Below, one piece after another: positions 34,905-46,700 of a stretch of DNA of 64,000 bases. The notes below the pieces were generated by a model, which saw only the letters and a list, made by a program, of their open reading frames with translations, had not been told where the DNA came from and made no database searches. This DNA comes from Edaphochlamys debaryana. Its lineage: Eukaryota > Chlorophyta > Chlorophyceae > Chlamydomonadales. The stretch lies in the NCBI GenBank assembly GCA_016858145.1, contig JAEHOE010000022.1, forward strand, positions 868,001 through 932,000, written 5' to 3'. How positions within the stretch are numbered: the stretch's first letter is position 1; each line of letters begins with the position of its first letter. The position numbers and the translations under genes were made by a program.

Positions 34905-35906
34905 GCGCGTGACCGCGGCGTGCGCCCGCGGGCAGCTGCGGGCAGGCCATGCGGAGCCAGGATGTATTCCGATGAGCGCAGCTGAGCGCTGTGCGACAGG
35001 GCCTGTTTGAGCTCGCTCTTGACTCAGTGGTCAGCTGCAAGTAACGAGGATCGAGAGGATTGAGAGCAGGCGCAGGGTGGGACGTGGCACCGCGTGGCGG
35101 TGAGGGGCCGGGCGCCAGTACGGTATGTGTGCGAGGTGTGCAAGAATCGACTTGGGGCTTATGGGGAGTTCGGTTGGCAGAGCGCAAAAAGTGCTAGCGG
35201 GCAGCGGCGGGTGAAGTGCAGACCGGAGGTGTGGCCCGCAGTGGTGGAGGGTGGGGGCGTCTCGGGCTGGAAGAGCGGTCCGGACTCCCCTTCTCACCGG
35301 GGCAGCCTCACACTCCAGGCCGCAAGCAGTCGTGCTTGAAGTAGGCAAGTGACTGTTGGAACTGGATGAGCACTGCTCGGCGGAGGTGGGCGTGCGGCTG
35401 GCGTTGCAGAAAGAGGTAACGGGCCGTGAAGGAGGTGTACGGGTGTCATCAAGCCTGTGCAGGAGCGTGGAAGAGGACTCGCTGGAGGCGACGACGATCC
35501 TTATCGGACGAGGGCATGGTGCTACCTAACATCAGGCCTGCGGAGGGCACGCCCTGTCACCCTCTGCCATGCTGGTCGCTGCGTACGGTGTAACCGCACC
35601 CCGTACGTTGCTGCGGCTAGGGAAGGTCAGAGCACAAGGGAGAGCCAGAGACTTTGCTATGTCAAGGTCGGGGAAAGCGGGGAAGCGCGGGATCTGGCGG
35701 CATCCACATCACGGATTCCCCAAGCGCCTCCACAGCGACCTATTCCCCACCCACCAAAGCCACTGTACTTCCGTCTCCGCACCAATGCCCCACTACGGGA
35801 ATGGCATTCTTGGTATCTGTCGCAAACTGCGTGCACATCAGTGACATGCAGCTGCAAGCCCCAGCCGCTGATATCCTAGGCAGCTAGGACAAACGACGCA
35901 ACTACA
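34905..35906. other. intergenic, no supported gene
   Basis: About 1 kb between two plus-strand genes. A TGTAA at 35589 could serve the upstream gene. The right end should hold the promoter of malonyl-CoA decarboxylase. Nothing else is seen. Confidence 0.5.
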
Positions 35907-38900
35907 ATGCAGGCGCTTGCTAGTGTGGGCAGGAGGTCCTGGCGAGACCTCTCGGCGTGGAGATGGCCGGGTCTAGACATGCGCCGAGAAGCGACGAGTG
36001 GCACGAACTCCGTGGAAGAGCTACTTCGACGCCATCGTCAGGTCCTAGACGCGTTCACAAGCAGCGAGCACGCTGCACCCGGGCACCCGGGCTTTCGTGA
36101 TGGCACCGAGCGCACCGCTCGCGACTCTGCGCCCAGTGGCAACTCGCTAGCAGCTTCATCGACTGGAAAGGATGCTAATTCCAACGCCGGCAACAACAGC
36201 TCGGCGCTGGTCAAGGAGCTGTTGCGTATCTTCAGCCGCAGGGTGCCTGGAGCCCTAGTGCCGGACGGCCTGGTGCGGGGACTCATGCAGGTGAGGGGCG
36301 GGCTGTGTGTGGAGGACTGCAGAAAGGGGGAGGATAAAGGGGGAATGGGAAAGGGGTGGGGGTCAGCAGGGCAGGAGCACAGGGCATGGAGCGTCTTGGG
36401 CCGTTGGGCGTCGGGCGGGGAATGTTCCGCAGTCATGGGGGATGTTCCGCAGCCATCACGCCTCGCCCCACCCCTACAGGCCTACGGGGAGCTGCGCACC
36501 CCCTCCGAGCGCCTGGGCTTCTTTGGGACGCTGCAGCGAGAGATGGGGCTCTCGGGTGGGTGCGACACATGCGGCCGGGCGGGCGGGCACGTGCGTCGGT
36601 GGGGCGCTGGGTGGGCGGGCGTGGGCGCATCGCTGATTTGGGGAGGGCGAGTGTAGTGCGCAGTTGAGTGACCAAAGGGAAACCGATTGAGCGCATGGGA
36701 TTCAAAGCAAAGCGATGTGCAGCGCATGGGGGTGTCGGAGGGACGCCTGGCGACTGCGTGACAGTTGGGCGTATGGGTGTACGGACTGGCGACTGGCGAC
36801 TGCGTGACAAACCCAAACTCGCCCCCACACCGCAACTCACCGCACCCACTGCACCCACTGGTGCTTGCAGTTGTCTCTGCCCCCGCTGGGCGCTCTCTCG
36901 TCCACCCACCTGGCCCTGCCCTTGCCCTCCCCTATCCCCTCCCCTGCCCCGGCCGTTCTCGGGCCCCCACAGTACCGGAGGTTCGCGCAGCGGTACGACT
37001 CTGGGACGGTGCCCTCGCCCGCGCCGGCCCCGCCCCGCCTGCCTCCTCTGATGCCTCCACCCCTGCCTCCACCTCCACCTCCTCCGCCTCCCCCACCGCT
37101 TCCCTCTCCACCGCCCCAACCTCCGCCCCCGCCCCCACCGAGGCGGTGCTGAGGGCCGCCGACCGCCTGGCCTCCGCCGCCCGGCCGCTGTACGCCCAGC
37201 TCTTCGCGCCCATCAGCCAGGCACCCGGGGGTGAGGGCGCGGGAGAGGGGGGAGGGGTGCAGGGGGCTACGGCTGCAGAGGGGCCGATGGCTGCAGAGGG
37301 GCCCAGGTTAAGGGGTGTGGCACGAAACGGGCCTTTGCGCGGACAGGGGATGTGCAGGCCCTCGCAGCCCCACGGACCCATGACGGGTCGTGGGATGGGA
37401 CCGCGCAAGGCGGTCAGGGGATACCCGGGCGTGCAACAGGGCTGTTGTGGGGGGAACGGGTACGAGGAGGCCTTGGCCGTCTGCAGCGGGGCGTACGGCA
37501 GGCCCCGCCTCTAGTCCGCCGGTTCTACTCCACTCAGTTTCACCCCCGTTTTGCGTTCGACCCAACATCCCCCCCCCCCTCACAGGCATGAAGTTCCTGG
37601 TGGACATGAGGGCTGAACTCATGGCCCTGGGGGAGGGGGAGGGGGGGCAGGGGCAGGGGCAGGGCGAGGGGCAGAAGGAGGGAGGAAGCATCGGAGGAGG
37701 GGCGGAGCAAGCCTCGCCGGCGGCGCTGCGCGCAATGGCGGACCAGCTCAGGTGCGGCGGGGAAGGGTTTGCGTGTGGGGGGGGGGGGAGGCGGGGCGTG
37801 GGCATGGGAGGAAGCCGCGTCATTGATGATGGTTTTGGGCGGTGGTGGTGGACGTGGGCATGGGAGGAAGCTGCGTCAGTAATGGGCGGATACCCGTACC
37901 CCAAACCTCGCCTTCCTCGGTCCTTTGCTTGAAGCCTACCCGTGCTGTTCGCCCGTCCCCTTCCCTCCTCTTCCCCTCCCCACCGCAGGCAGGCCCTGGC
38001 CGAGTGGTTCAGCGTGGGTCTGCTGCAGGTGTGGAGGGGTGTGATGGGGGTCAGGCCTTGGGGGGGCGTTGGCTGCGAGTGGGGTTGGGGTCAGCAGGGT
38101 CCGGCCCCTTCCGGTTCTCAAGGATCGCCAACCTGGGCCCTTACACGCCCAGCCCCCGTGATCCTGACCGCCTGACCGCAGGTGCAGCCCATCTCATGGG
38201 AGGAGTCCTCTGCCGCCCTGCTGGTAGGAAGGGGGTGAGGGAAGGTGGGGGCCCCAATCTTCAGCACACCTTCATCGCCCCTCCCTGGTCCTCTTGCGAA
38301 CACGCTCCCGCGAACCGCCAACGACCACCCCAACTCCACCTAAACGCCGTGCAATCCCCTTTGCCGTGCAAACCACAGTCGCTGAGGCTGTGCCACCCTC
38401 CCCACGCCACCCCCCCCTCCCCCTACCGCAGGAGCGCGTCATGGCCGCCGAGGCCGTGCACCCCCTGCGCGGCTCCTGGCCCGAGCTGCGCCGCCGCCTG
38501 GGCCCCCGCCGCCGCGTGTTCGCGCTGCTGCATCCCTGCATGCCGGGGGAGCCGCTGGTGGTGCTGCACACGGCGCTCATGGAGCGGGTGGGGCGGTTGG
38601 TCGGTTGGTCGTTGGTTGGTCGGTTGGTCGTTGGTTTTGATACTGCCACACTTTCCACCTTTCTCACCCCATCCCCCGCCCCACCCCCCCATCCCGCCCC
38701 ACCCCAGGCCGCATCCAGCATGGCTGAGATCCTGGATCCCTCTACCGCCGCCTCGCCCGCCTCGCCCTCTACCGCCCCCCCCACCGCCGCCGTGTTCTAC
38801 TCCATCTCCGCCTCCCAGCCGGGGCTGCGGGGCATCGACCTGGGCCACGGCCTCATCAAGCAGGCGGCGCAGCGGCTGAGGGTGGGGCCTGGGGGGGGGT

Positions 38901-41007
38901 AGGAGAGGGTTTAGGGGGGAGAGGGGGAGAGGTGGAGAGGTGGAGAGGGCGACGGGGAGAGGGGGAGAGAGGGCGGGGCGGCGCAGCGGCTGAGGGCGGG
39001 GCCTGGGGCAAGATGGGGGGAGGGCGGGCAAGCTGAGGGTAGGTGTTGGGCCGGGAGAGGGGCAGGAGGGGCAGAAGAGTAGGTGTTGGGGCGTGACAGG
39101 GGCAGGAGAGGAGTTGGGGCGGGAGAGGGGCAGGAGAGGGGCAAGGGAGGCCGGGGTGCCCAGAGGCGCCCGTGCGTCCACCCTACACCAGCCGTGCCCT
39201 CCTCTACCCCCTCCCACCCCTCCTCCCCTCCCCCCCCCCAGGCCGAGTACCCCTCCCTGGAGCAGCTGGTCACCCTCTCCCCTCTGCCCAGCTTCCGGCC
39301 CTGGCTCACATCCCGGCTGAGGCAGCTGGAGGCGGGGGCGGCGGCGGGGCAGGCGGCGGGAGGGCAGGCGGCGGCGGCGGCAGAGGCAGGGGCCGGCAGC
39401 GGCGGCGGCGGCGAGGGCGAGCCGTTGCTTACGTCAGCAGACGCGGCCGCCGTGCTAGGGCTGGCAAGGCAGTTGGGCTGGACCGGCGGCGGCGGCGGCG
39501 GCGGCGCGGAGAGCAGCGGCAGCGGCCGGGCAGGGCCGGCGGCGGCGGCGGCTCTGCGCTGGATCCTGGAGGACGGGAGATGGCTGGATCCAGATCTGGC
39601 GGCCCCGGGCACGGCCGGCGCAGCCCCGGCCACGGGCTCAAGCCCGGGCTCGGCGTCTGTGGCGGGGCCCAGTGCAGGCCCGGGCTGGGCCCGGGCTGGG
39701 CCCGGTGGGCCCGAGGCCGTGCTGCGGCCGCTGCTGCTGCGCCTGGCGGCCCGCTACCTGGTCCGTGAGAAGCGGCGGCGGTTCGCGCTCTGCCCCGTGG
39801 CGCACTTCCACCTGCGGAACGGTGGGTGTCTGCCCGTGTGTGAGGGGTGGTGCCTGGGGGCGCGCAGTAGAGGTCCATACCGGGGCGGAACGGTGCGTGC
39901 GGGGTGCGGGTGCGGTGCTGGGTGCAGGGGTCGGGGCCTCGGGCTGCATCCGTGGATGCGTGCAGCCTGCGGAACGGCGGGTGTCTACCCGTGGGGCCCA
40001 AGGGGTGGTGCTTGGGGGTCAAGGCAATGTGCAACCGGGTCAGGCCGGGGGTGCACAGCACATGTGCGCACGGGGGCAGAGCGCTGGGTGCGCGTGCGGA
40101 GCTGGGAGCAGGGGGGCGGGCGCACAGCCGGCGGGATCCATGGAGCCTGAAATCCTGGAGCGGTGGGTGGCCCGCCCATGTTCAAGGGGCGGTTTACCCG
40201 GGGGCTCTCAGCAGACTTTGCTCCCTGTCCTGGCTCCTGCTTGCCCTCTGAAGCCTTGCCTGCGTCCACCTGTGTCCCCCCATCCGTGCCTCGTCAGGCG
40301 CCTCCATGTGGCGACTCAACTGGAGGTGGGTGAGGACGGCTCATGGGCATAGGGCTGCCAGAGTGCGGCAGGACGCTTGTGGGGGCTCGGACAGCGGCTG
40401 AGCGCTTGGCGTTTTGGCAACAGAGGACAGCTGTGGAACGCTTTGACGAGTACATTGACCGGTACCCGGCGCCGCCCCAGCCGCCATCACGCGCTGACGT
40501 GCACGATGCCCGGTGCCCGTGCAGGGCCGACATGAGCGCGCTGGGGCTCCAACGGTCGTACGGCATCATGGTCAACTACTCGTACGACCTGGCAACCGTC
40601 AACCGAAACAACGAGCTGTACCTGCTCGCGCACGAGGTGCGTTGCGGAGCTGGGGAATGTAGGGCGGCAGCCCCGGGCCTCGGTGCATGGCTGCATGGAG
40701 CCTAGCTTCAAACCGCCTCCGGTTGTGCCCCCTACGGGCTAGGACCCTGAGCCCCTCCCGAGCCTGCTTTGCGCTGTGCCTCGCTGGGAGCCCGGCGCCC
40801 CGCAACACCACGCCTGCTCTCCTCCTCTCCTCCTCTCCTGCTCTCCTTCTCTCCTGCTCCCCTGCTAGCCTTCCCTGCATGAGCCACGCTGTGACACCCC
40901 TTGCCGCGGCGCATGCGGGCCCCCGACCCCTCCCTCGGCCTCCCTCGCCGCAGGTGCAGGCGGGGCCGCAGGTGGCGCAGTGGCTGCAGCCGCCCGGGGC
41001 CGCGTAG
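35907..41007 (+). CDS. MLYCD: malonyl-CoA decarboxylase, 689 aa
   Basis: Twelve exons: 35907-36290, 36480-36555, 36973-37230, 37586-37751, 37989-38028, 38182-38223, 38432-38587, 38708-38881, 39242-39821, 40298-40325, 40525-40636, 40954-41007; 2070 nt in phase. Family landmarks in order: ERLGFFGTLQREMG, MKFLVDMRAEL, LAEWFSVGLLQ, AEAVHPLRG, RRRLGPRRRVFALLHPCMPGEPLVVLH, AAVFYSIS, GLRGIDLGHGLIK, LVTLSPLPSF and CPVAHFHLRNGASMWRLNW. The Ser (S445, in LSPLP) and His (H622, in FHLRN) correspond to the catalytic pair of the human enzyme. It converts malonyl-CoA to acetyl-CoA and CO2, controlling malonyl-CoA for fatty-acid synthesis and elongation. The first 25 residues are rich in Arg, Trp, Ser and Ala without acids, resembling a mitochondrial presequence. 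Unlike the animal enzyme it lacks a C-terminal SKL peroxisomal signal. Ala/Gly insertions make it longer than the roughly 490-aa human protein. Confidence 0.96.
38591..38636 (+). repeat. GGTTGGTC tandem repeat in MLYCD intron 7
   Basis: Repeats of CGGTTGGT and CGTTGGTT begin a few bases after the exon-7 donor and run to about 38636. It is a simple minisatellite. Confidence 0.85.
38862..38995 (+). repeat. duplicated exon-8 end in MLYCD intron 8
   Basis: The last bases of exon 8 plus donor (GGCGCAGCGGCTGAGG then GTGGGGCCTGGGG) recur 114 bp downstream, ending at 38995. In the copy the donor GT has become GC. Purine-rich GGGGAGA and GGCAGGAG minisatellites fill the rest of the intron to about 39150. 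Confidence 0.85.
39812..40016 (+). repeat. duplicated exon-9 end in MLYCD intron 9
   Basis: CTGCGGAACG followed by GTGGGTGTCTGCCCGTG at the exon-9 donor recurs at 39967 as CTGCGGAACG then GCGGGTGTCTACCCGTG, followed in both by GGGGTGGTGC(C/T)TGGGG. The spacing is 155 bp. The copied donor is again GC instead of GT. Confidence 0.85.
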
Positions 41008-41933
41008 GCGCTGAAGCGGAGCCGCTGCAGCGCGGCCGGGGGGCGGCGGGAGGGCCTGCGGGCCGCGGCAGCTCTGGACGCCGCTGTGTGGTCGGGGCCG
41101 GTGAGCCGCGGTGGCGCCTCACAAGGAGCCCAACTGGGCTTCCTGGGCACAGGGGGGGCGGCTCGGGGCCGGGCTGCTGGGGCTGTACGCAGGCGGTGGT
41201 GTGGCCTCCGCATGTGGAGACAGTTCGCCGCAGGGCGGCGAGCGAGTGAGGGCGGGGAGGGCTTGGATGGGGGAAGGAACGAGGAACGCTTCTTCTCAGG
41301 CTGTGGAGGAGGGGAAGACGAATGTGGAAGGGGTACACATTCTACATGACGACAACGGGGCGCAGTGCCGCGGTGTATTTGGCGCTGCGGGAGGGGTCGC
41401 TGCTGGCTGGAGAGGAGCGGGGCTGCGGGGTTTGACGAGAACAACGTGGCAAGAAGCGGGGCTGCGGGGGCCGCGCTCGGGGCTCAGAGCAGAGAGGATG
41501 TGAGGGTCTTCGGGGAGCATCCCTGCAAGCCCGCGAGCGCCCATGGAAGCCTTGGCAGCTAGGGGCACTGGGCAAGAGGCAGGGCGGATCTCCGGAGCTT
41601 GGTGGTGGAGGGTGGTTGACATGGGACTTGCCGCCGAGCGGCCCGCGGGACCGGCTGCGGCGGCGAAGTGGCTCTGCCGGCGACCTCTGAAGCCGGCCTG
41701 TATGCCGCACTAAACTCTAAGCTCTCATTATCTCATTCGCTTCTTCTCGGGCGGCGCGCGAGCTCCCGGCCGCCGGCGCGATGGGGCCGGCCGCATGGGG
41801 CGGCTCGCGAGGGCTATTTTGCCGCCGGGCCCCTCTGTTCCGACTGTCCATTACATTGTGACTTTCACGCACACTCTTCCACTCACATAACTCCTGCCAC
41901 TGGGTTGTGATCGGCCCGTGAGGTCTAGGCAAG
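41008..41933. other. intergenic between MLYCD and SNU13
   Basis: No supported gene. It contains the second copy of the dispersed repeat (41351-41388). The right end must hold the SNU13 promoter. No TGTAA was found in the MLYCD 3' flank. Confidence 0.5.
41351..41388 (+). repeat. dispersed repeat, copy 2
   Basis: GACAACGGGGCGCAGTGCCG and the following CGGTGTATTTGGCG match 28337-28372 at about 33 of 38 positions, in the same orientation. It lies 344 bp downstream of the MLYCD stop. Confidence 0.7.
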
Positions 41934-42824
41934 ATGGCGGAGGCCGTGAACCCGAAGGCGTACCCGCTGGCGGACGCTCAGCTGTCCAACACCATTCTGG
42001 ACATCGTCCAACAGGCGGCCAACTACAAGCAGCTGAAGAAGGGAGCCAACGAGGGTGAGGCGCCTCGGCCGGAACATGCGGACTCGCGGGACCAGCTTCT
42101 CCGCCGCGTGCTATGAAAGTCAAAAGACGCAAGTGTATTGCGTGCATGTGTCGTTGCTGGGGCTGTGCCGACATGTAGTCGCCGACACCCGCCGCCGAGC
42201 ATCCCCAGTCAAAGTCTCGCGCCGGGGCTGCGCTCAGCTGCAACACTTATCTCGCGTCTCACTTGTGCTGTTGCGCTCGCTGTGCGGCTCCCCTATGCAT
42301 CTTGCCCACCCATCCCACCCGGCCGCCATCCTCCCCCGCCGCCTGCGCCCATCGCGTCTCAACCGACCATGCCCCGCTGCCCCTCCTGCCCCGCAGCCAC
42401 CAAGACTCTGAACCGCGGTATCAGCGAGTTCGTTGTCATGGCCGCTGACACGGAGCCGATTGAGATTCTGCTGCACCTGCCTCTGCTGGCTGAGGACAAG
42501 AACGTGCCCTACGTCTTCGTTCCCAGCAAGGCTGCGCTGGGCCGCGCCTGCGGCGTCTCTCGCCCGGTGAGCCCGCATGCCGAGCTATCTCGACTGCTGG
42601 GGGCTAAGAGCAGTTGCCATGGTCTCACGGGCTGACTGGCTTCATCATGTTGGGTGTGACGCCCGCCATTCGACTCATCTCACGTTCTCACCCCCGCCCT
42701 CCCCTCCTCGGCCCCCCCCTCGCCTCTACAGGTGATTGCCGCCTCGGTGACCACCAACGAGGGCAGCCAGCTGAAGCCGCAGATCCAGAACCTCAAGGGA
42801 GCCATCGAGAAGCTGCTGATCTAA
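41934..42824 (+). CDS. SNU13: SNU13 / NHP2-like 15.5K L7Ae-family RNA-binding protein, 127 aa
   Basis: Three exons: 41934-42054, 42397-42566, 42732-42824, 384 nt in phase. Motifs: N-terminal [20 protein letters not shown], the kink-turn-binding stretch [65 protein letters not shown] and a C-terminus rich in Ile/Leu ending EKLLI. Length and sequence match eukaryotic SNU13 (human 128 aa) closely. The protein binds the kink-turn of U4 snRNA in the U4/U6.U5 tri-snRNP and of box C/D snoRNAs, so it serves both splicing and rRNA modification. The start follows a short 5' UTR after AGGCAAG. No oddities are seen. Confidence 0.98.
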
Positions 42825-43776
42825 GCAGGATCTGGATCCCGCTCAGTTGCGGCGCTCATGCAGCAAGGGTGGCAAGCTTCAGCTGTCTTGGAATCTGGGC
42901 TGAGCCCTCGGCCTGACCTAGGAGTCTCGACGACCCCGGGCGCTGTGGAAGTGTTGGGGGTTGCGGAGACGCTAGGGTCTGGTCCCGACCCCCGTTGGAG
43001 CTGGGTGCATGGCCCCGTGGAGCAGGGGGCTTGGAGGAGGGGCCGTGGCTGGCTTTGGGCGTGGGGCTGGGGAGGGTTTGAGCTCGGCGCGTGTTTGACC
43101 TGGCTTGGGCGACAGCTGACCTGGAGGTTCTTGACTTGGGCCTGGGCCTGGGCGTTGTTGACCGGCTAGGTGCATGCGGTTGAGCCGTCGGAGCTGGGAC
43201 TGGTGTTGGGGCCTGGGTGGGGCCTGGGTGGATCGTATGGGCCTGGACGGCTGGGCGTGCCGTGGAGCATCCCACCCTTCAGACACATTTGTAACAGCAT
43301 CCGAAAGTTATTGCTGCTCCTCCGGTGCTTCAGTCTGGGGCAGTGGCTTGCGAACGGGCTATTCAAGTGAGGGGGAGCCTCGATGCACTCCTGCGGGCAG
43401 CTGGGCTGTTGCTTGGAGAGGTCAGACACCGACAAAGGGCCCCTTGTCGCCTATCAGGCCTAGGGTGCGCAGCGCACGGGTTGACGAGGAGACGGTCAAG
43501 GCAGCCTCGAGTTCTGTCTTGGCAATCCCCTGACTCCCCCCGGGCGACGCGGGCAGCTGGTGTATTGCGTGTCGTCTACGGATAGTTGTTTCGCCCACTA
43601 AACCGACCAGGCCATCAGCACCCTGCTACACACTTTTGCTAACATGAAGCCACCCGAAGGGCAGTCCGCCCTGGCTTGAGAAGCTTGCCTTGCGAAGCCC
43701 ATTGACCGGAGGCGCCTACCGAAGTGCCCAGGGTTCGATTTAACTGTAACACCTTTCTTGCAACAAGCCTGACGCC
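42825..43776. other. SNU13 3' flank and CNNM upstream region
   Basis: No supported gene. It holds a TGTAA at 43290 and GGGCCTGG-rich short repeats between about 43130 and 43240. The right end must carry the promoter of the CNNM gene. Confidence 0.5.
43290..43294 (+). terminator. candidate TGTAA polyadenylation signal of SNU13
   Basis: First TGTAA downstream of the SNU13 stop, 466 nt away. Assigned only from the known algal signal. Confidence 0.35.
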
Positions 43777-46700
43777 ATGGCGCGGTGGCTCCTCGACGAG
43801 GAGGAGAGCGCCTTGTGTGTGGAGGATGGGCCGCACTTCAACATCATCTATGTCTTTGTGTGTATCTTCCTCGTTATCGTCAGCGGCTTGTGCTCGGGAC
43901 TCACTCTGGGTACGTTGTTATGCACGAGCCGCGCGTCTCGGCATGCGCTGAAACATCCTCGCACTTTGTGCGTGCAGGGCTGCTATCGCTGGATGTGGTG
44001 GTAAGATCAGGGTACAGGGATGCTGGTGAACACCCGAGGGTGGATACAGACACACGCTAGTGCGTGCATTCTCGGAAATGCCATCACCGGCACCAAACCC
44101 TGCAAGCCGTTTAATAGGCGGTCCACGTGCCGAGCCTGAGCCTGAATTGGGAATGCCAGCGACAGCGAGGCTGACCTCAGGCAGCTGCCGACACCTGGGG
44201 CCTGACCCTTCGCAAGGGTTCACGTGCCCAGGCCGCAGCCCGACTCCTGACCTAGGGCCGCACTACGGAACCCACGCCCGCGGTGCAACGGCCGCTCGAC
44301 CGCGCTGTAGTGATCACCGGACCTCTGTGGGAGTATCCCCTCACTACTGCTTACCGCCACATGCGATACGCGCAAGGCCTGGGGCCAGCCTACGTGGGAG
44401 GCACCCCCCCCCTTTGCCACCACCCCCCTCCAACCCCCTCTCTCCCCTCCCCCTCACGCCCCCCTCCCCTCCCCCCCCAGGAGCTGGAGGTCCTCAAGCG
44501 CTCCGGCAAGCCCCGCGAGCAGGCCTACGCCGACAAGATCATGCCCGTCATCCGCAACGCGCACTACCTGCTGGTGACGCTGCTGCTGTGCAACGCGGCG
44601 GCCATGGAGGTGTGTGTGGGGTGGTGGGGTAGGGGTGGGGTGGTGGGGTAGGGGTGGTCGGGTGGGGGTGGTGGGGTGGGGTGGGGTAGGGGTGCTGGGG
44701 TAGGGGTGGTGGGGTAGGAGGGGTAGGGGTGGTGGCTGGGGGCTCGGCTTGGGACTTGGCTGGGGTGGGTATGATGGTGGTGATGAGAAGAGTCCCTGCC
44801 TTTCCTGGGCCCTCACCTCTCCACCCCACCCCCACCCGCCCGCCCCCCCCAGGCCCTGCCCCTCTTCCTGGACAAGCTCGTCCACCCCGCCACGGCCATC
44901 ATCGTGTCCGTCACGGCGGTGCTGTTCTTTGGGGAAATCATTCCCCAGGCCGTGTGCTCCAGGTGGGTGGGTGGGGGTGTGGGTGGGTGTGTGGGTGTGT
45001 GGGTGGGTGGGTGGGGGTGGGTGAGCTGTGTGAAAGGCCGTGTGCTCCAGGTGTGTTTAGGGTGCGTAGGGTGTGCGTGTGCTCCAGGTGGGGGGGTGGG
45101 GGGGTGGGGAGGGGCTGAGGGCACCAGTTTGGGTGCGTCCAGGAGCCCTTCAATTGGACTCCGCTTGGTACTGTGTGGTGATCACGGGAACGTGCTGACG
45201 TGCTGAGGGCGCGGGAGGTCGAGAGGGGGGGGTCCAACCGCACCGCAGGAGCAGCGCAGCCCCGCCCGGCCTCGCTGGGCTCTGTGGAACCTCCTCCCTG
45301 CTGCAAGCCCCACCCACCCCACCCACCCGGTCCTTTCGCTCTGGACCTCGGTGCACATCGGGCTTGCTGGCTGCCTCCACACACTTGTCCCCCCCGGTCC
45401 CCTCCCCCCCAGGTTCGGCCTGGCCGTGGGCGCCAACCTTGCCTGGCTGGTGCGGGGCATGATGGTGCTCACCTTCCCCCTGGCCTGGCCCGTCGGTGGG
45501 AACAGGGGGGGAGGGGAGGGGGAGGGGGAGGGGGGGAAAGGGAGGGGCGGGTTGGTGGGAACATCGACGATTGGGGGGAGGGAGAGATGTGGGTTGGTGC
45601 GCACCTTGGTCTCGTGCGCGGGTGTGTGGGGGGGAGGGGGGGAAAGGGGGGGGTGATCTGTGACAGGTCAAAGTTTGCAGAGCCGGAATGGTATGGCGGC
45701 AGACAGCGAGCCCGATGCGAGAGAGCTGGTGGTGACTGGGGCATCAGGGCTTCGCGTGCCGAGAGCGGGGAGGCTGGGGCGGTGGGGTCGGGTGGGGTTC
45801 GATGTTGTGTGCGGGGCCTTGGCTGGGGACAGGCCGCCCTGTCATCTCTTCAGCTCTCGCTCTCTCTCGTTCAGTCTTAAAACGCCCCCTTAACACCTTC
45901 TCAGCCGACCCCCTCTTCCACCCCCCCCCTCCTAACCCCCCCCCCAGGCAAGCTGCTCGACTACCTCCTGGGCTCGGAGCACCACACCCTGTTCCGCCGC
46001 ACGCAGCTCAAGGTGGGGTGGGGTGGGGTGGGGTGGGGTGGGGTGGGGTGGGGTGGGGGGTGGGGGGTGGGGGGAGGTCGGGGGGCCTGCGTGTGAAGTC
46101 CAGGGACCTGCTTGGCCTGCGAGGGTTCAGGCCCTTGGGTGCCCGCAGCTCCGGGGGGGTTGGGTATGGTTCCGGTGTCCATCAGAGGTGTAACTGTCGA
46201 GGTTGGAGTGGTACCGTAGCCAGGTGTGAGCTGCATGGCAAGGAGAAGGGATCACGCCTCCGACGCAAAACGGTTTGTGTTACTTCCCTCCACCTCAAGC
46301 TCCCCACGGGCCCCCCGTCCTCCTCCCCCCGTCCCCCCCTCCCCCCCTCGCCCCCTCGCCCCCTGACAGGCCCTGGTGGACCTGCACGGGGCCGACACGG
46401 GCCTCGGGGGGAAGCTTAGTAAGGACGAGATCAACGTCATCACGGGTGGGTGGTCGTATGGTTCGGGGGGAGGAAAGGGAAGGAGGGAGGGGAGGCTTTG
46501 GCGGGGAGCCGGGCGTGGGGCGGCTGGGGAGGGGCTGGCGAGGATGTAGAGGAGTGGCAGCAGCTCGGGGAGGGGCGCATCGGATGTCCTATCAATCTCA
46601 CCTGCTTGCCTGTCCATCCTTATCCCGTGGCCCTCCCACTGGATCCAGGTGCCCTGGATCTGACCCACAAGATTGCCTTCCGATCCATGACCCCGCTCGA

